Part shown: positions 12,666-20,423 of the stretch, in pieces
Position numbering within the stretch: the stretch's first letter is position 1
How the letters are laid out: each line of letters begins with the position of its first letter
Source of the DNA: a bacterium
GTDB taxonomy: Bacteria; Bacillota; Clostridia; Oscillospirales; Acutalibacteraceae
Direction of reading: 5' to 3'
DNA: 20,546 bases
Assembly: GCA_020627425.1 (NCBI GenBank)
Contig: JAHKXX010000343.1
Coordinates: forward strand, 1-20,546
Notes under the pieces: model-generated
Told to the model about the DNA's origin: nothing
The model's input: the letters and a program-made list of their open reading frames with translations, nothing else
The model's database searches: none
Made by a program: the position numbers and the translations under genes

Positions 12666-14030
12666 ATGGCAAACGAAGAACTCTATAAGATAACCTCAGA
12701 GCTTGAGAAACTCAGTGAATTGTGCGTAAAAAACGGTGGAATAGATAGACAACTGTATACAAAATATGATGTAAAAAGAGGCTTGCGCGATATTAACGGT
12801 AAGGGTGTGCTGGCGGGTCTGACCGAGATTTCGGAGATCTGTGCAAAGAAGATGGTAGACGGAGTTGAACAGCCATGCGACGGAAAACTGTATTATCGCG
12901 GCGTTGACGTTGAGGATATAGTAAAGGGCTTTATTCATGACGATAGATTTGGATTTGAGGAGGTCGTTTATCTTCTTCTGTTTGGTCAGCTGCCGACAGA
13001 GAAGGAGTTCAAACAAATCAACAGACTGCTCTCATTTTACAGAAATCTGCCGCAATACTTTACACGCGATATAATACTAAAAGCACCCAGCGCGGATATG
13101 ATGAACGGACTCGCAAGAAGCGTGCTTACTCTTTACTCCTATGATCCTCATGCGGATGATACTTCGCTGCCGAATGTACTCCGTCAGTGCCTACAGCTGA
13201 TAGCACTGTTCCCGGTTCTGTCGGTTTACGGCTATCAGGCATATAAGCATTTCCATGAGGATAGCAGCCTGATAATCCATAATCCACAGCCCGAGCTTTC
13301 AACGGCTGAAAACATACTCTATATGCTCAGAGCTGACTCAAAGTATACAAAGCTCGAGGCAAAGCTGCTCGATATGTCTCTTGTTCTGCACGCAGAACAC
13401 GGCGGCGGAAATAACTCTACCTTTACTACTCACGTTGTCACCTCGTCGGGTACCGATACATACTCTGCTATGGCGGCGGCACTCGGCTCTTTGAAGGGAC
13501 CAAAGCACGGCGGCGCAAATATCAAGGTAGTAAAAATGTTTGAGGATATGAAGCATAATATCCACGACTACAGCGACGAGGACGAGGTAAGGGATTATCT
13601 TTGCGCTCTTCTGCACGGAGAAGCTTTTGACCATGCAGGTCTTATCTATGGTATGGGTCATGCGGTCTATTCCATAAGCGACCCGAGGGCACGGGTGTTT
13701 AAGTCGTTCGTGGAAAAGCTGTCAGTAGAAAAGGGAAGACTCGATGAGTTCAGACTATATTCTCTTGTAGAAAGGCTTGCTCCGGAGGTAATAGCCAAGG
13801 AGCGCCGTATATATAAGGGCGTAAGTGCAAACGTCGATTTCTACAGCGGCTTTGTTTACAGTATGCTTGATCTGCCGCAGAAGCTCTTTACACCTATATT
13901 CGCTATCGCGCGTATAGCAGGTTGGTCGGCGCACCGTATAGAGGAGCTTGTAAATCCGAGTAAGATAATCCGTCCTGCGTATATGAATGTACACGACAGA
14001 ATAGAATACAGAGATATTGCAGACAGATAA
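12666..14030 (+). CDS. Citrate synthase
   Basis: A 454-residue enzyme that condenses acetyl-CoA and oxaloacetate to citrate. Substrate and catalytic residues are in place: LHAEHGGGNNST with His242 and His245, GPKHGGAN with His281, GMGHAVYS with His332, and NVDFYSG with Asp391. His281, His332 and Asp391 correspond to E. coli His264, His305 and Asp362. The N-terminal 35 residues precede the usual GLRDINGKGVLAGLTEIS segment and are a helical extension. AAGGAG precedes the ATG. It is monocistronic, with its own promoter and terminator; no aconitase or isocitrate dehydrogenase gene is adjacent. In clostridia this enzyme usually feeds 2-oxoglutarate and glutamate synthesis rather than a full cycle. 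A methylcitrate synthase role cannot be excluded from sequence alone. Confidence 0.93.
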   Translation: MANEELYKITSELEKLSELCVKNGGIDRQLYTKYDVKRGLRDINGKGVLAGLTEISEICAKKMVDGVEQPCDGKLYYRGVDVEDIVKGFIHDDRFGFEEVVYLLLFGQLPTEKEFKQINRLLSFYRNLPQYFTRDIILKAPSADMMNGLARSVLTLYSYDPHADDTSLPNVLRQCLQLIALFPVLSVYGYQAYKHFHEDSSLIIHNPQPELSTAENILYMLRADSKYTKLEAKLLDMSLVLHAEHGGGNNSTFTTHVVTSSGTDTYSAMAAALGSLKGPKHGGANIKVVKMFEDMKHNIHDYSDEDEVRDYLCALLHGEAFDHAGLIYGMGHAVYSISDPRARVFKSFVEKLSVEKGRLDEFRLYSLVERLAPEVIAKERRIYKGVSANVDFYSGFVYSMLDLPQKLFTPIFAIARIAGWSAHRIEELVNPSKIIRPAYMNVHDRIEYRDIADR

Positions 14031-14061
14031 AAAAAGTCCTGCCGGTCGGCAGGGCTTTTTT
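14031..14061 (+). terminator. Bidirectional terminator after citrate synthase
   Basis: AGTCCTGCC (14035-14043) pairs with GGCAGGGCT (14048-14056), one G-U, loop GGTC. T runs lie on both strands, so it serves citrate synthase and the convergent esterase gene. Confidence 0.88.
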
Positions 14062-14085
14062 GGCTTAATAAGCTATATTAACAGC

Positions 14086-14898
14086 TTATTTTCCGTTTAG
14101 GAATATATGCACAAAGTCACGGAATATTTCTTCCCAGGCAGACTCGTGATGAGGAAGCTCCGGTCTTGCAACACATTTCAGCCTGTCAGCGGGATAACCG
14201 ATCTCGCGAAGCTCCTTGCAGACGGCTGTAAAAGCAGTATAGATGAATTTTTCAAGCTCGTCGCCGGCACCCGAATACATATAGAGTAATGGCAGAGGCC
14301 GGTCTGTTTTTTCCTTTGCGAGGCTGATTATCGGATCAGTGCTTTCATAGAAAAAGGCGGGAGAGAATACTCCGGACGCGGAAAAAATATCACTATGCTC
14401 CAATGCTGTATAGTATGCAAACAGACCTCCCATAGAGCTGCCGCAAAAGGCGGTGTTGTCTCTGTCGGTCAGAACGGGATAGCGCTCGTTTATATATGGC
14501 ATAACGCTATGTATCAGAAATTCATCAAAGACCTCGGCGCGAGGTTTCAGTTTTTTTACCTCATCGGGAAGAACCGTTACGGGCGGCACTGTAGGAAAGC
14601 CAAAACGCATAGGCGCCAGCTCTGAAAAACGTTTTATGTTTCCGCCGTGGTGTATACCGACTATGACTGCGCCGCGACTGCCGTTTTTAATTTCATCTTC
14701 GATAATTTTTTGTGTGTGCCAGCAGCCGTACGGAGCGCTTTCCTCGTCAAAAAGGTTTTGCCCGTCGGACATATATATAACCGGCAGACGCTCGCCTTCT
14801 TTATGAGGCGGTACCAATACTCTTACTTTTTTGTCGGACATCTCTTTGTCAGATATATCAGGGTAGGGGAGAGAAAATTCACTCAGACTAAATTCCAT
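14086..14898 (-). CDS. Esterase-D/Fes-like alpha/beta hydrolase
   Basis: A 270-residue serine hydrolase of the putative esterase family (esterase D, enterochelin esterase-like). The oxyanion region is VIYMSDGQNLFDE (40-52). The nucleophile elbow is GSSMGG (153-158) with Ser155. YSGAGDE holds the likely acid Asp213, and PELPHHESAW holds the likely base His251. There is no signal peptide, so it is probably cytosolic. AAGGAGG lies at 14913-14919, about 14 bases before the ATG, which is a long spacing. It has its own promoter upstream and shares a terminator with citrate synthase. Such proteins hydrolyse S-formylglutathione, siderophores or acetylated or feruloylated sugars; none of these can be chosen here. 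Confidence 0.88.
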   Translation of the reverse strand: MEFSLSEFSLPYPDISDKEMSDKKVRVLVPPHKEGERLPVIYMSDGQNLFDEESAPYGCWHTQKIIEDEIKNGSRGAVIVGIHHGGNIKRFSELAPMRFGFPTVPPVTVLPDEVKKLKPRAEVFDEFLIHSVMPYINERYPVLTDRDNTAFCGSSMGGLFAYYTALEHSDIFSASGVFSPAFFYESTDPIISLAKEKTDRPLPLLYMYSGAGDELEKFIYTAFTAVCKELREIGYPADRLKCVARPELPHHESAWEEIFRDFVHIFLNGK

Positions 14899-14951
14899 TT
14901 TATACTTGACCTCCTTCTGTGTTGTCAGGTTATGACCATAGTCTTGGTTTT

Positions 14952-14980
14952 ATTATAATCTGAAATTTATTTAAAGTAAA
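14952..14980 (-). promoter_or_regulatory. Promoter of the esterase gene
   Basis: On the minus strand TTTACT (14975-14980), a 17-bp spacer and TATAAT (14952-14957). The gap from here to lgt (15000-15200) holds only the lgt terminator and a small hairpin TGCCTG-CTA-CAGGCA at 15045-15059; no gene was supported. Confidence 0.72.
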
Positions 14981-15091
14981 TACTTGTATTTTTTAGCCGA
15001 CAGCCTGATGATAGCGAGAATAGACGCCGGTCGTGCTTGAATCGTGCCTGCTACAGGCAAAACACTTAAGGGAATGAAAAACAGGAAAAGG

Positions 15092-15127
15092 AAAAACAGC
15101 AGCCTCCGTTATTACGGGGTCTGCTGT
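15092..15127 (-). terminator. Terminator after lgt
   Basis: ACAGCAG (15096-15102) pairs with CTGCTGT (15121-15127), with further partial CCGT/ACGG pairing inside. A T tract follows on the minus strand (15092-15096). Confidence 0.65.
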
Positions 15128-15200
15128 ACTATTCTTGTTATTTTGTCCGTAGAAGCAGGGCTGTGTGATCAAAAGCTTTGCTCTGGACAAGCTATGGTTT

Positions 15201-16175
15201 TTATACGGTCAGCTTTCCGTCTGTGCCTTCACTGCTTTCATCGTCTATATCGAAGGGGCTTCTTTCTACCGTTCCGACCTGTATTTTTGCGGCGTCCGCT
15301 ATTGGCATAGCGCCTGCGTGTTTGTTATATACAAAGCCCTTTGGTATGACTCCCGTTTCGACTCTGCGACCGAATTTTGCCTTTGACGGCAGTACATAAC
15401 GGCGAAGCAGCATAAAGGCACCAAGTACAAACACTCCTATGCTTATCCACTGTGATGTTGACAGACCGAACCAGAGTCCGCGTACCGTGTCACCGCGGAA
15501 AAACTCGTCCGTAAAACGGATCACTGCATACAGAGTAAAGTAAAGACCGAGCAGAGTACCTTTTTTCAGCCGTCTTGTGCTGAGGAATACCAGCAGCAGA
15601 CAAAGCAGCAGGTTGCAGCCTGCCTCTATAAGCTGTATCGGCAAAATTGTAACGCCGTTTGCCTCTTGCGGCATAAGCTCGTTGTGATAAACAACGCCCC
15701 ACTCGCTCTCTATACCATAGCAGCAGCCCGCGAGAAAACAGCCTACTCTGCCGAAGGCATGGAAAAAGGGAATGGCAGGAGCCAGTATATCTGCATAAAG
15801 ACCAAAGTCAAGCTTTTTTACCTTGCAGTATATTGCCGCAGCGGCAATAGCACCGAGCAGACCGCCGTAGAAAACCATTCCGCCTACGAGAGCACCTATA
15901 GTGTTTATGGTAGTCTCGAAAGAGGCGAAGGCTTTGTCGGGCTTTGTAAACATAAATCCGATAATGTCTGTTCTGGTGAAGATATAGACTATATGCGCTC
16001 CTAAAAATGCACCTATTGCGGCAAAGAGTGGAATATTGAGAATGTGTATGTTGCTGTAGTCGCGGCGCTTTCTGACCATAAGATAGACCAGTGCTGCGGA
16101 AAAGAATATTCCGAACATTACACAGACGCCATAGCTCGGTATCTGCTTGCCTAAAATATTTATGTAAGGATACAA
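15201..16175 (-). CDS. lgt: Prolipoprotein diacylglyceryl transferase
   Basis: A 324-residue membrane enzyme that moves diacylglycerol from phosphatidylglycerol to the lipobox cysteine of prolipoproteins. It shows about seven membrane helices, an N-terminus of the IPSYGVCVMFGI type, the signature HAFGRVGCFLAGCCYG (about 139-154) with the essential Arg, and RFTDEFFRGD near residue 215. The start is a TTG at 16175: GGAAGGG lies eight bases upstream, no ATG is available, and the first residues match the family start. After the last helix there is an unusual soluble tail of about 60 residues (from LPSKAKFGRR on), beyond the common 260-280-residue length. A terminator-like hairpin sits between it and the upstream gene, and no clear promoter was found. 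Confidence 0.95.
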   Translation of the reverse strand: MYPYINILGKQIPSYGVCVMFGIFFSAALVYLMVRKRRDYSNIHILNIPLFAAIGAFLGAHIVYIFTRTDIIGFMFTKPDKAFASFETTINTIGALVGGMVFYGGLLGAIAAAAIYCKVKKLDFGLYADILAPAIPFFHAFGRVGCFLAGCCYGIESEWGVVYHNELMPQEANGVTILPIQLIEAGCNLLLCLLLVFLSTRRLKKGTLLGLYFTLYAVIRFTDEFFRGDTVRGLWFGLSTSQWISIGVFVLGAFMLLRRYVLPSKAKFGRRVETGVIPKGFVYNKHAGAMPIADAAKIQVGTVERSPFDIDDESSEGTDGKLTV

Positions 16176-16203
16176 GACTCTTTCCCTTCCTTTCAGTAAA
16201 GAA

Positions 16204-16230
16204 ATTGGCGATCAATAAATGACCGCCAAT
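16204..16230 (-). terminator. Hairpin between small membrane protein gene and lgt
   Basis: ATTGGCG-x-TCA (16204-16214) pairs with TGA-x-CGCCAAT (16220-16230). The middle pair is G-U only in minus-strand RNA, giving an 11-bp stem. The T tract that follows (TTTCTTT) is interrupted, so partial read-through into lgt is likely. Confidence 0.6.
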
Positions 16231-16247
16231 CAAAATTGTTTTCGCTT

Positions 16248-16988
16248 TTAATAATAATAAGAATATGAGCTGGTAGAATAACCGTTGCTTGCTGCCTCAG
16301 TACAAGCTGTACAGAGTATGCAGCTGTTGCAGATGATCGTAATACCGCAGAGTGCAGCACCGATTATACCGCAGATAAGACCGGCTGTAGACATACCGCT
16401 CTTCGGGAAGCCTGCAGCAGCGTTCTTGTTACCGCCGACTATTGAAAGTATGATACCTACTACTGCGAGGATCAGGGCTAAAATGCCGAGAACCAAGCCT
16501 ACTACAGGTATCCAGCTGAACAATGAGAAGAACAGACCCGAGATAGACAGTACCATACCGACAATGGTAAGTACCTTACCCGGTGCTCTGCCTGCCGGAG
16601 GCATACCGCCCATCGGAGGCATACCGCCTATAGGCGGCTGACCATACATCGGCTGGGGAGCCTGATTATACATATCGGGCTGACCCGGCATCATATTCGG
16701 ATTGATATTTGAACCGGGGTTTGGGTTCGGATTCGGGTTAAAGCCCTGATTCATATTAGGATCAAAGCCCATACCCGGTTGCGGAGTCCCTTGATTCATA
16801 TTAGGATCAAAGCCCATACCCGGTTGCGGAGTCCCTTGATTCATATTAGGATCAAAGCCCATACCCGGTTGTGGAGTTCCCTGATTCATATTAGGATCAA
16901 AGCCCATACCCGGTTGCGGAGTTCCCTGATTCATATTCGGGTCAAAGCCGTTTCCGGACTGACCGTTATTGTAGGGATTGTTGTTCAT
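16248..16988 (-). CDS. Small membrane protein with Pro/Gly/Asn repeat N-terminus
   Basis: A 246-residue protein of unknown function. Residues 14-83 are four and two-thirds copies of a 15-residue repeat, GFDPNMNQGTPQPGM. A Pro/Gly/Met-rich stretch (84-138) follows, with PPIGGMPPMGGMPPAG. The C-half has three hydrophobic segments, at about 143-164, 167-190 and 205-232, of the DUF4190-like type common in Firmicutes. The third is cysteine-rich (CGITIICNSCILCTACTE), and the tail is Ser/Tyr-rich. It has no signal peptide, so the repeats probably lie in the cytoplasm or are exposed by the first helix. AAGGAG precedes the ATG. It lies 16 bp after a related gene, forming a two-gene operon. Confidence 0.82.
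   Translation of the reverse strand: MNNNPYNNGQSGNGFDPNMNQGTPQPGMGFDPNMNQGTPQPGMGFDPNMNQGTPQPGMGFDPNMNQGTPQPGMGFDPNMNQGFNPNPNPNPGSNINPNMMPGQPDMYNQAPQPMYGQPPIGGMPPMGGMPPAGRAPGKVLTIVGMVLSISGLFFSLFSWIPVVGLVLGILALILAVVGIILSIVGGNKNAAAGFPKSGMSTAGLICGIIGAALCGITIICNSCILCTACTEAASNGYSTSSYSYYY
16740..16949 (-). repeat. 45-bp in-frame tandem repeat
   Basis: Four full copies and one partial copy of a 45-bp unit coding GFDPNMNQGTPQPGM. Copies differ by only a few bases, mostly silent (for example TTG/CTG and GCG/GTG on the plus strand), which points to recent slippage or unequal exchange. Copy number probably varies between strains. Confidence 0.95.
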
Positions 16989-17004
16989 TTTCTACTCCTT
17001 ATTA

Positions 17005-17433
17005 TTACATACCTGCCATTGAACCTGCTACCGCACCTGCTGCTGCGATAACTGCGCAAGCTGTGCATGCAGAGCAAGCAACAGAGATAGCGTTTTCAAC
17101 GATACTGATTATACCTACTACAAGGCCTACTACTGCGAGAGCACCTGCCGGGAAGCCTGCCTCCTGGTTGAGCTTCTTACCTGCGGAAGCATTCTTTACG
17201 CCGATTATAGCAAGTACAAGACCTGCGATAACTGCAACGATGCTGATAACAAGACCGATTATTGCGGGTGCTATATTGTCGCTGCTGGAGCTGCTCATTA
17301 TGCCGCCTGCGATACCGGACAGGATACCGGGACCTACCAGAGATACGATAGAGAAGATAAGACCCTTTTTCGCAGTGTCATTACCGGGTGCCTGACCGCC
17401 CATAGGCGCCATTGGTGGTTGCTGATTGTTCAT
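17005..17433 (-). CDS. Small membrane protein, relative of the adjacent gene
   Basis: A 142-residue protein of unknown function. A short Pro/Gly/Gln N-terminus (MNNQQPPMAPMGGQAPG) is followed by about three hydrophobic segments (25-48, 55-78, 92-115) and an Ala/Gly-rich end. The third region holds VACSACTACAV, matching the CNSCILCTAC cluster of the next gene's product. The segment GFPAGALAVVGLVVGIIS parallels GFPKSGMSTAGLICGIIG there. The two proteins therefore look like diverged paralogues, this one lacking the long repeat region. AGGAGG precedes the ATG. It is first in the operon, with a promoter at 17503-17531 and a hairpin in the leader. Confidence 0.82.
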   Translation of the reverse strand: MNNQQPPMAPMGGQAPGNDTAKKGLIFSIVSLVGPGILSGIAGGIMSSSSSDNIAPAIIGLVISIVAVIAGLVLAIIGVKNASAGKKLNQEAGFPAGALAVVGLVVGIISIVENAISVACSACTACAVIAAAGAVAGSMAGM

Positions 17434-17469
17434 TGATTTGACCTCCTAAAAACTTCATATATATTTCCC

Positions 17470-17491
17470 TTGGCGTGTTTTAGCACACCAA
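17470..17491 (-). promoter_or_regulatory. Leader hairpin of the membrane-protein operon
   Basis: TTGGTGTG pairs with CACGCCAA on the minus strand around CTAAAA. One pair is a U-G possible only in minus-strand RNA. It lies about 40 bases before the start codon; it may stabilise the mRNA. Confidence 0.45.
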
Positions 17492-17502
17492 CGTACAAAA
17501 AA

Positions 17503-17531
17503 ATAGTACCATATTTATACTAAAAAGTCAA
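17503..17531 (-). promoter_or_regulatory. Promoter of the membrane-protein operon
   Basis: On the minus strand TTGACT (17526-17531), a 17-bp spacer and TACTAT (17503-17508). The -10 is only a four-of-six match. No terminator is seen between murF and this point, so murF read-through may also contribute. Confidence 0.55.
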
Positions 17532-17583
17532 TGATAAAGGGCGAAGTCCTGAGTTTCCGGGAAGATTTTGTTCAAAATATAAA

Positions 17584-18957
17584 TTATTTATTACTATTTG
17601 ACAGTAATTTTGACACAATTTCATCCGTATGCATTCCGCGGGAGCCTTTTATCAGAACGGCACAGCCGTCAGAGAGCTTGCTGCACAGATAGCTATACGC
17701 TTCGTCGTTGCTCATAAATGAAGAGGTGTCTGTAGTTCCGCCGTCCTTTGCCCCTTTTGCTATGCTTTTTGCAAGAGTGCCGACGGTGATAACGGTATCT
17801 ATACCTGCCTTTGCCGCGTACTGACCGACGTTATAATGAAGCTGCTCTCCCTTTTCTCCAAGTTCCAGCATATCCGCGAGCACCGCTATCGTCCTGCCCT
17901 TTGAAACGCTTTTCAGAACGTCGATAGAGCTTACCATTGCCTCGGGGCTTGCGTTATAGCTGTCGTCTATCAGTATATAATTTCCCATATCGTGCAGCTG
18001 CTGTCTCATAGGAGCGTTCTTGTAGGTATCAAGTCCCTTCTGAATGGTATCGTCATCCAGTCCCAGATACTCCGATACGGCGATAGCTGCAAGTGCGTTT
18101 CTGACGCCGTGTATACCGAGGGTCGGCACGGTAAAGCGTCTGTCGCCGTTTTTACTGTGACAGACAAATTCACAGGAAAGTCCTACGGTCTGTATATTGT
18201 CCGCATAGTAGTCGTTGTCGCTCTCTATGCCAAAGGTGACTGTCCTGAAGGGCTGTTTGCCGTGAAGTGTTTTCAAAAGTTTGTCGTCGCCGTTTAAAAA
18301 CAGAACGCTGTTCTTTTTGAAGTGGTTTGTTATTTTGAATTTTTCGGACATTATGTTTTCCTGAGTCCCAAGGTTTTCTATGTGAGCTGTGCCTATATTT
18401 GTCATAACAGCAATATCCGGAGCGGCAACATCACAGAGTCTTTCCATTTCGCCGAACTCGCTCATACCCATTTCTATTACGGCAACCTCGTTTTTATTCT
18501 CAATTTCAAACATTGTCATAGGCATACCTATCTGGCTGTTTTTGTTGCCCTCGGTTTTCATCAGGTCAAAGCCCTTTGACAGTGCGGCGGCTATCATTTC
18601 CTTTGTGCTTGTTTTTCCTACGCTGCCGGTGACGCCGACAAGGTGAAGCGAAAAGCGGCGGCGATAGTCTGCTGCAAGTTTTTGCAGAGCCGCCAGTGTG
18701 TTGTCTACTTTTATATACGGCTTTTCTGCCCCTTCGGGAGCGTCATACATTGTAAGCGTTGCCGCGGCTTTTTTCAGACACTCGTCTATAAACATGTGCG
18801 CGTCCACTCTTGCACCCTTTATCGGGACAAAAAGCGTGTTCTCCCTTACAGCTCTGCTGTCATACTGTATGTTATCTATTATTGTCCCCGGGTCGCCGCA
18901 CAGAAGCTGTCCGCCGGTTATCCCTGCTATTTCCGATACTGTCAGTTTTATGCTCAT
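17584..18957 (-). CDS. murF: UDP-MurNAc-tripeptide:D-Ala-D-Ala ligase
   Basis: A 457-residue cytoplasmic Mur ligase that adds D-Ala-D-Ala to UDP-MurNAc-tripeptide with ATP, the last soluble step of murein precursor synthesis. The N-terminal domain has IQYDSRAVRENTLFVPIKG (30-48). The central ATPase has Walker A GVTGSVGKTST (108-118), TEGNKNSQIGMP (135-146) and NIGTAHIENLG (187-197). The C-terminal domain has LIDDSYNASPEAM near 323 and ends with VLIKGSRGMHTDEIV. It follows murE by 17 bp with AAGGAA as ribosome site, so the two are co-transcribed. mraY, murD and ftsW, which often follow, are absent; the division cluster is broken here. Confidence 0.96.
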   Translation of the reverse strand: MSIKLTVSEIAGITGGQLLCGDPGTIIDNIQYDSRAVRENTLFVPIKGARVDAHMFIDECLKKAAATLTMYDAPEGAEKPYIKVDNTLAALQKLAADYRRRFSLHLVGVTGSVGKTSTKEMIAAALSKGFDLMKTEGNKNSQIGMPMTMFEIENKNEVAVIEMGMSEFGEMERLCDVAAPDIAVMTNIGTAHIENLGTQENIMSEKFKITNHFKKNSVLFLNGDDKLLKTLHGKQPFRTVTFGIESDNDYYADNIQTVGLSCEFVCHSKNGDRRFTVPTLGIHGVRNALAAIAVSEYLGLDDDTIQKGLDTYKNAPMRQQLHDMGNYILIDDSYNASPEAMVSSIDVLKSVSKGRTIAVLADMLELGEKGEQLHYNVGQYAAKAGIDTVITVGTLAKSIAKGAKDGGTTDTSSFMSNDEAYSYLCSKLSDGCAVLIKGSRGMHTDEIVSKLLSNSNK

Positions 18958-18974
18958 AGTAAACTCATTCCTTC

Positions 18975-20423
18975 TTATTTAATGATCTCAGCTATTACTT
19001 CGCGCTCGTCATAGTGCGTTTTTACTCCGTTTTTGTCCTGATAATCCTCGTGCCCCTTGCCTGCGAGGACTATTATATCGCCGTCCTGTGCGTTTTCTAT
19101 GCAGTATCTGATAGCGTCGGTCCTGTCGGGAACTACCACATATTTTCCGTCTGTTTTGTCAATGCCCGTTATTATGTCCGCGATAATGTCGTTTACATCC
19201 TCAAAGCGTGAATTATCCTCGGTTATTACCGACAGATCGGACAGCCTGCCGCTTATCTCGCCCATCTCGAATCTGCGTTCTCTGGGGCGATTGCCTCCGG
19301 CGCCGAACATTGTTACAAGTCTGCCCGGATTATATTCTCTCAGCGTTGTAAGTATGTTTTCCATACTTACCGCGTTGTGTGCATAGTCTATAAGGAGAGT
19401 ATAATTGCCGGGTACCTTTACCGTTTCTACTCTGCCTTTGACTTTGACCTCGTTCAGCCCTTTGAACATCTGTTCTTTTGTGATGTCGAAGTGTGAGCAT
19501 ACCGCAACTGCGGCGAGGGCGTTGTATACGGTGAATTTTCCGGGAATATCCACATCGAATTCTCCGTTTATCCTGCCGCTTGCCCGAAAGTGCACTCCAA
19601 GGTAGCCCGGGCGCGACAAAAGCTCGGCGCCGTCTGCTCTCAGCTCTGCCTTTTCGCCGAAGCCGTATGTTTCGACAAGACAGGTGTGGTTTTCGAGCAT
19701 AGCTTCACAGGCACTGTCGTCTGAATTAAATATTCCGGTCATACACTGACGGAAGAGCATAGCCTTACACCTGCGGTACTCGTCCATATCCTTGTGCTCA
19801 TCGCCGCCGATATGATCGTGAGAGAAGTTTGTGAACACTCCGTAGTCAAAAATGAAGCCGTCCGTTCGGTGCCATTTCAGTCCGAGGGATGACGCCTCCA
19901 TTACCACAGCCTTGCAGCCCTCGTCTATCATCTGTTTCATAGCTCTCTGTATTTCGTAGGATTCGGGGGTCGTGTTGTTTGTTTTTATTATCCTGTCGCC
20001 TATAACAATGCCGAGTGTGCCGATGATCCCGGTCTTTATGCCGCCGCAGGACAGGATAGAGCCTATCATAGAGGCGGTGGTCGTTTTGCCCTTTGTGCCG
20101 GTAATGCCTATCGTAGTCAGCTTGTCGGCAGGATTATCAAAATACTCTGCACTAATGAAGGCAAGAGCCTTTCTTGTGTCGTCTACCTTTATAACTGCGG
20201 CGTTTTCTATTTTTATATCCTCGCTTACAACTACAGCGACAGCACCCTTGTCCACTGCGTCCTGTGCAAATTTGTGGCTGTCTACCTTGGATCCGACAAG
20301 ACACACGAACAGGCAGCCCTGTATCACTTTTCGGGAATCATATATTACGTCTGTTATTTGTATGGCTGTACTGCCCTGTATCAGGGTATAGTTAAGTCTT
20401 TTTAAAAGTCTGTCAAGCTTCAT
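18975..20423 (-). CDS. murE: UDP-MurNAc-L-Ala-D-Glu ligase (third amino acid)
   Basis: A 482-residue cytoplasmic Mur ligase that adds the diamino acid to UDP-MurNAc-L-Ala-D-Glu. It shows VIYDSRKV (26-33), Walker A GITGTKGKTTT (106-116), NNTTPES (149-155), MEASSLGL (175-182), NFSHDHIGGDEH (199-210) and the probably carbamylated Lys220 in RRCKAMLF. The C-terminal domain contains IDYAHN and GNRPRERR. The specificity segment is D403-N-S-R406, where meso-diaminopimelate enzymes have DNPR and lysine enzymes lack the Arg. Arg406 favours diaminopimelate, but Ser405 is atypical. The start at 20423 has AAAGGGG upstream. It leads the murE-murF pair; the upstream gene lies mostly outside the window. Confidence 0.95.
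   Translation of the reverse strand: MKLDRLLKRLNYTLIQGSTAIQITDVIYDSRKVIQGCLFVCLVGSKVDSHKFAQDAVDKGAVAVVVSEDIKIENAAVIKVDDTRKALAFISAEYFDNPADKLTTIGITGTKGKTTTASMIGSILSCGGIKTGIIGTLGIVIGDRIIKTNNTTPESYEIQRAMKQMIDEGCKAVVMEASSLGLKWHRTDGFIFDYGVFTNFSHDHIGGDEHKDMDEYRRCKAMLFRQCMTGIFNSDDSACEAMLENHTCLVETYGFGEKAELRADGAELLSRPGYLGVHFRASGRINGEFDVDIPGKFTVYNALAAVAVCSHFDITKEQMFKGLNEVKVKGRVETVKVPGNYTLLIDYAHNAVSMENILTTLREYNPGRLVTMFGAGGNRPRERRFEMGEISGRLSDLSVITEDNSRFEDVNDIIADIITGIDKTDGKYVVVPDRTDAIRYCIENAQDGDIIVLAGKGHEDYQDKNGVKTHYDEREVIAEIIK

Noticed and set aside
14993..15190. Small frames between the esterase gene and lgt on both strands
   Set aside because: They overlap the lgt terminator, lack ribosome sites and show no domain; the minus one begins with TTG.
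16740..16949. Regular repeats considered as a CRISPR array
   Set aside because: The 45-bp units are contiguous and in frame within a gene, with no spacers.
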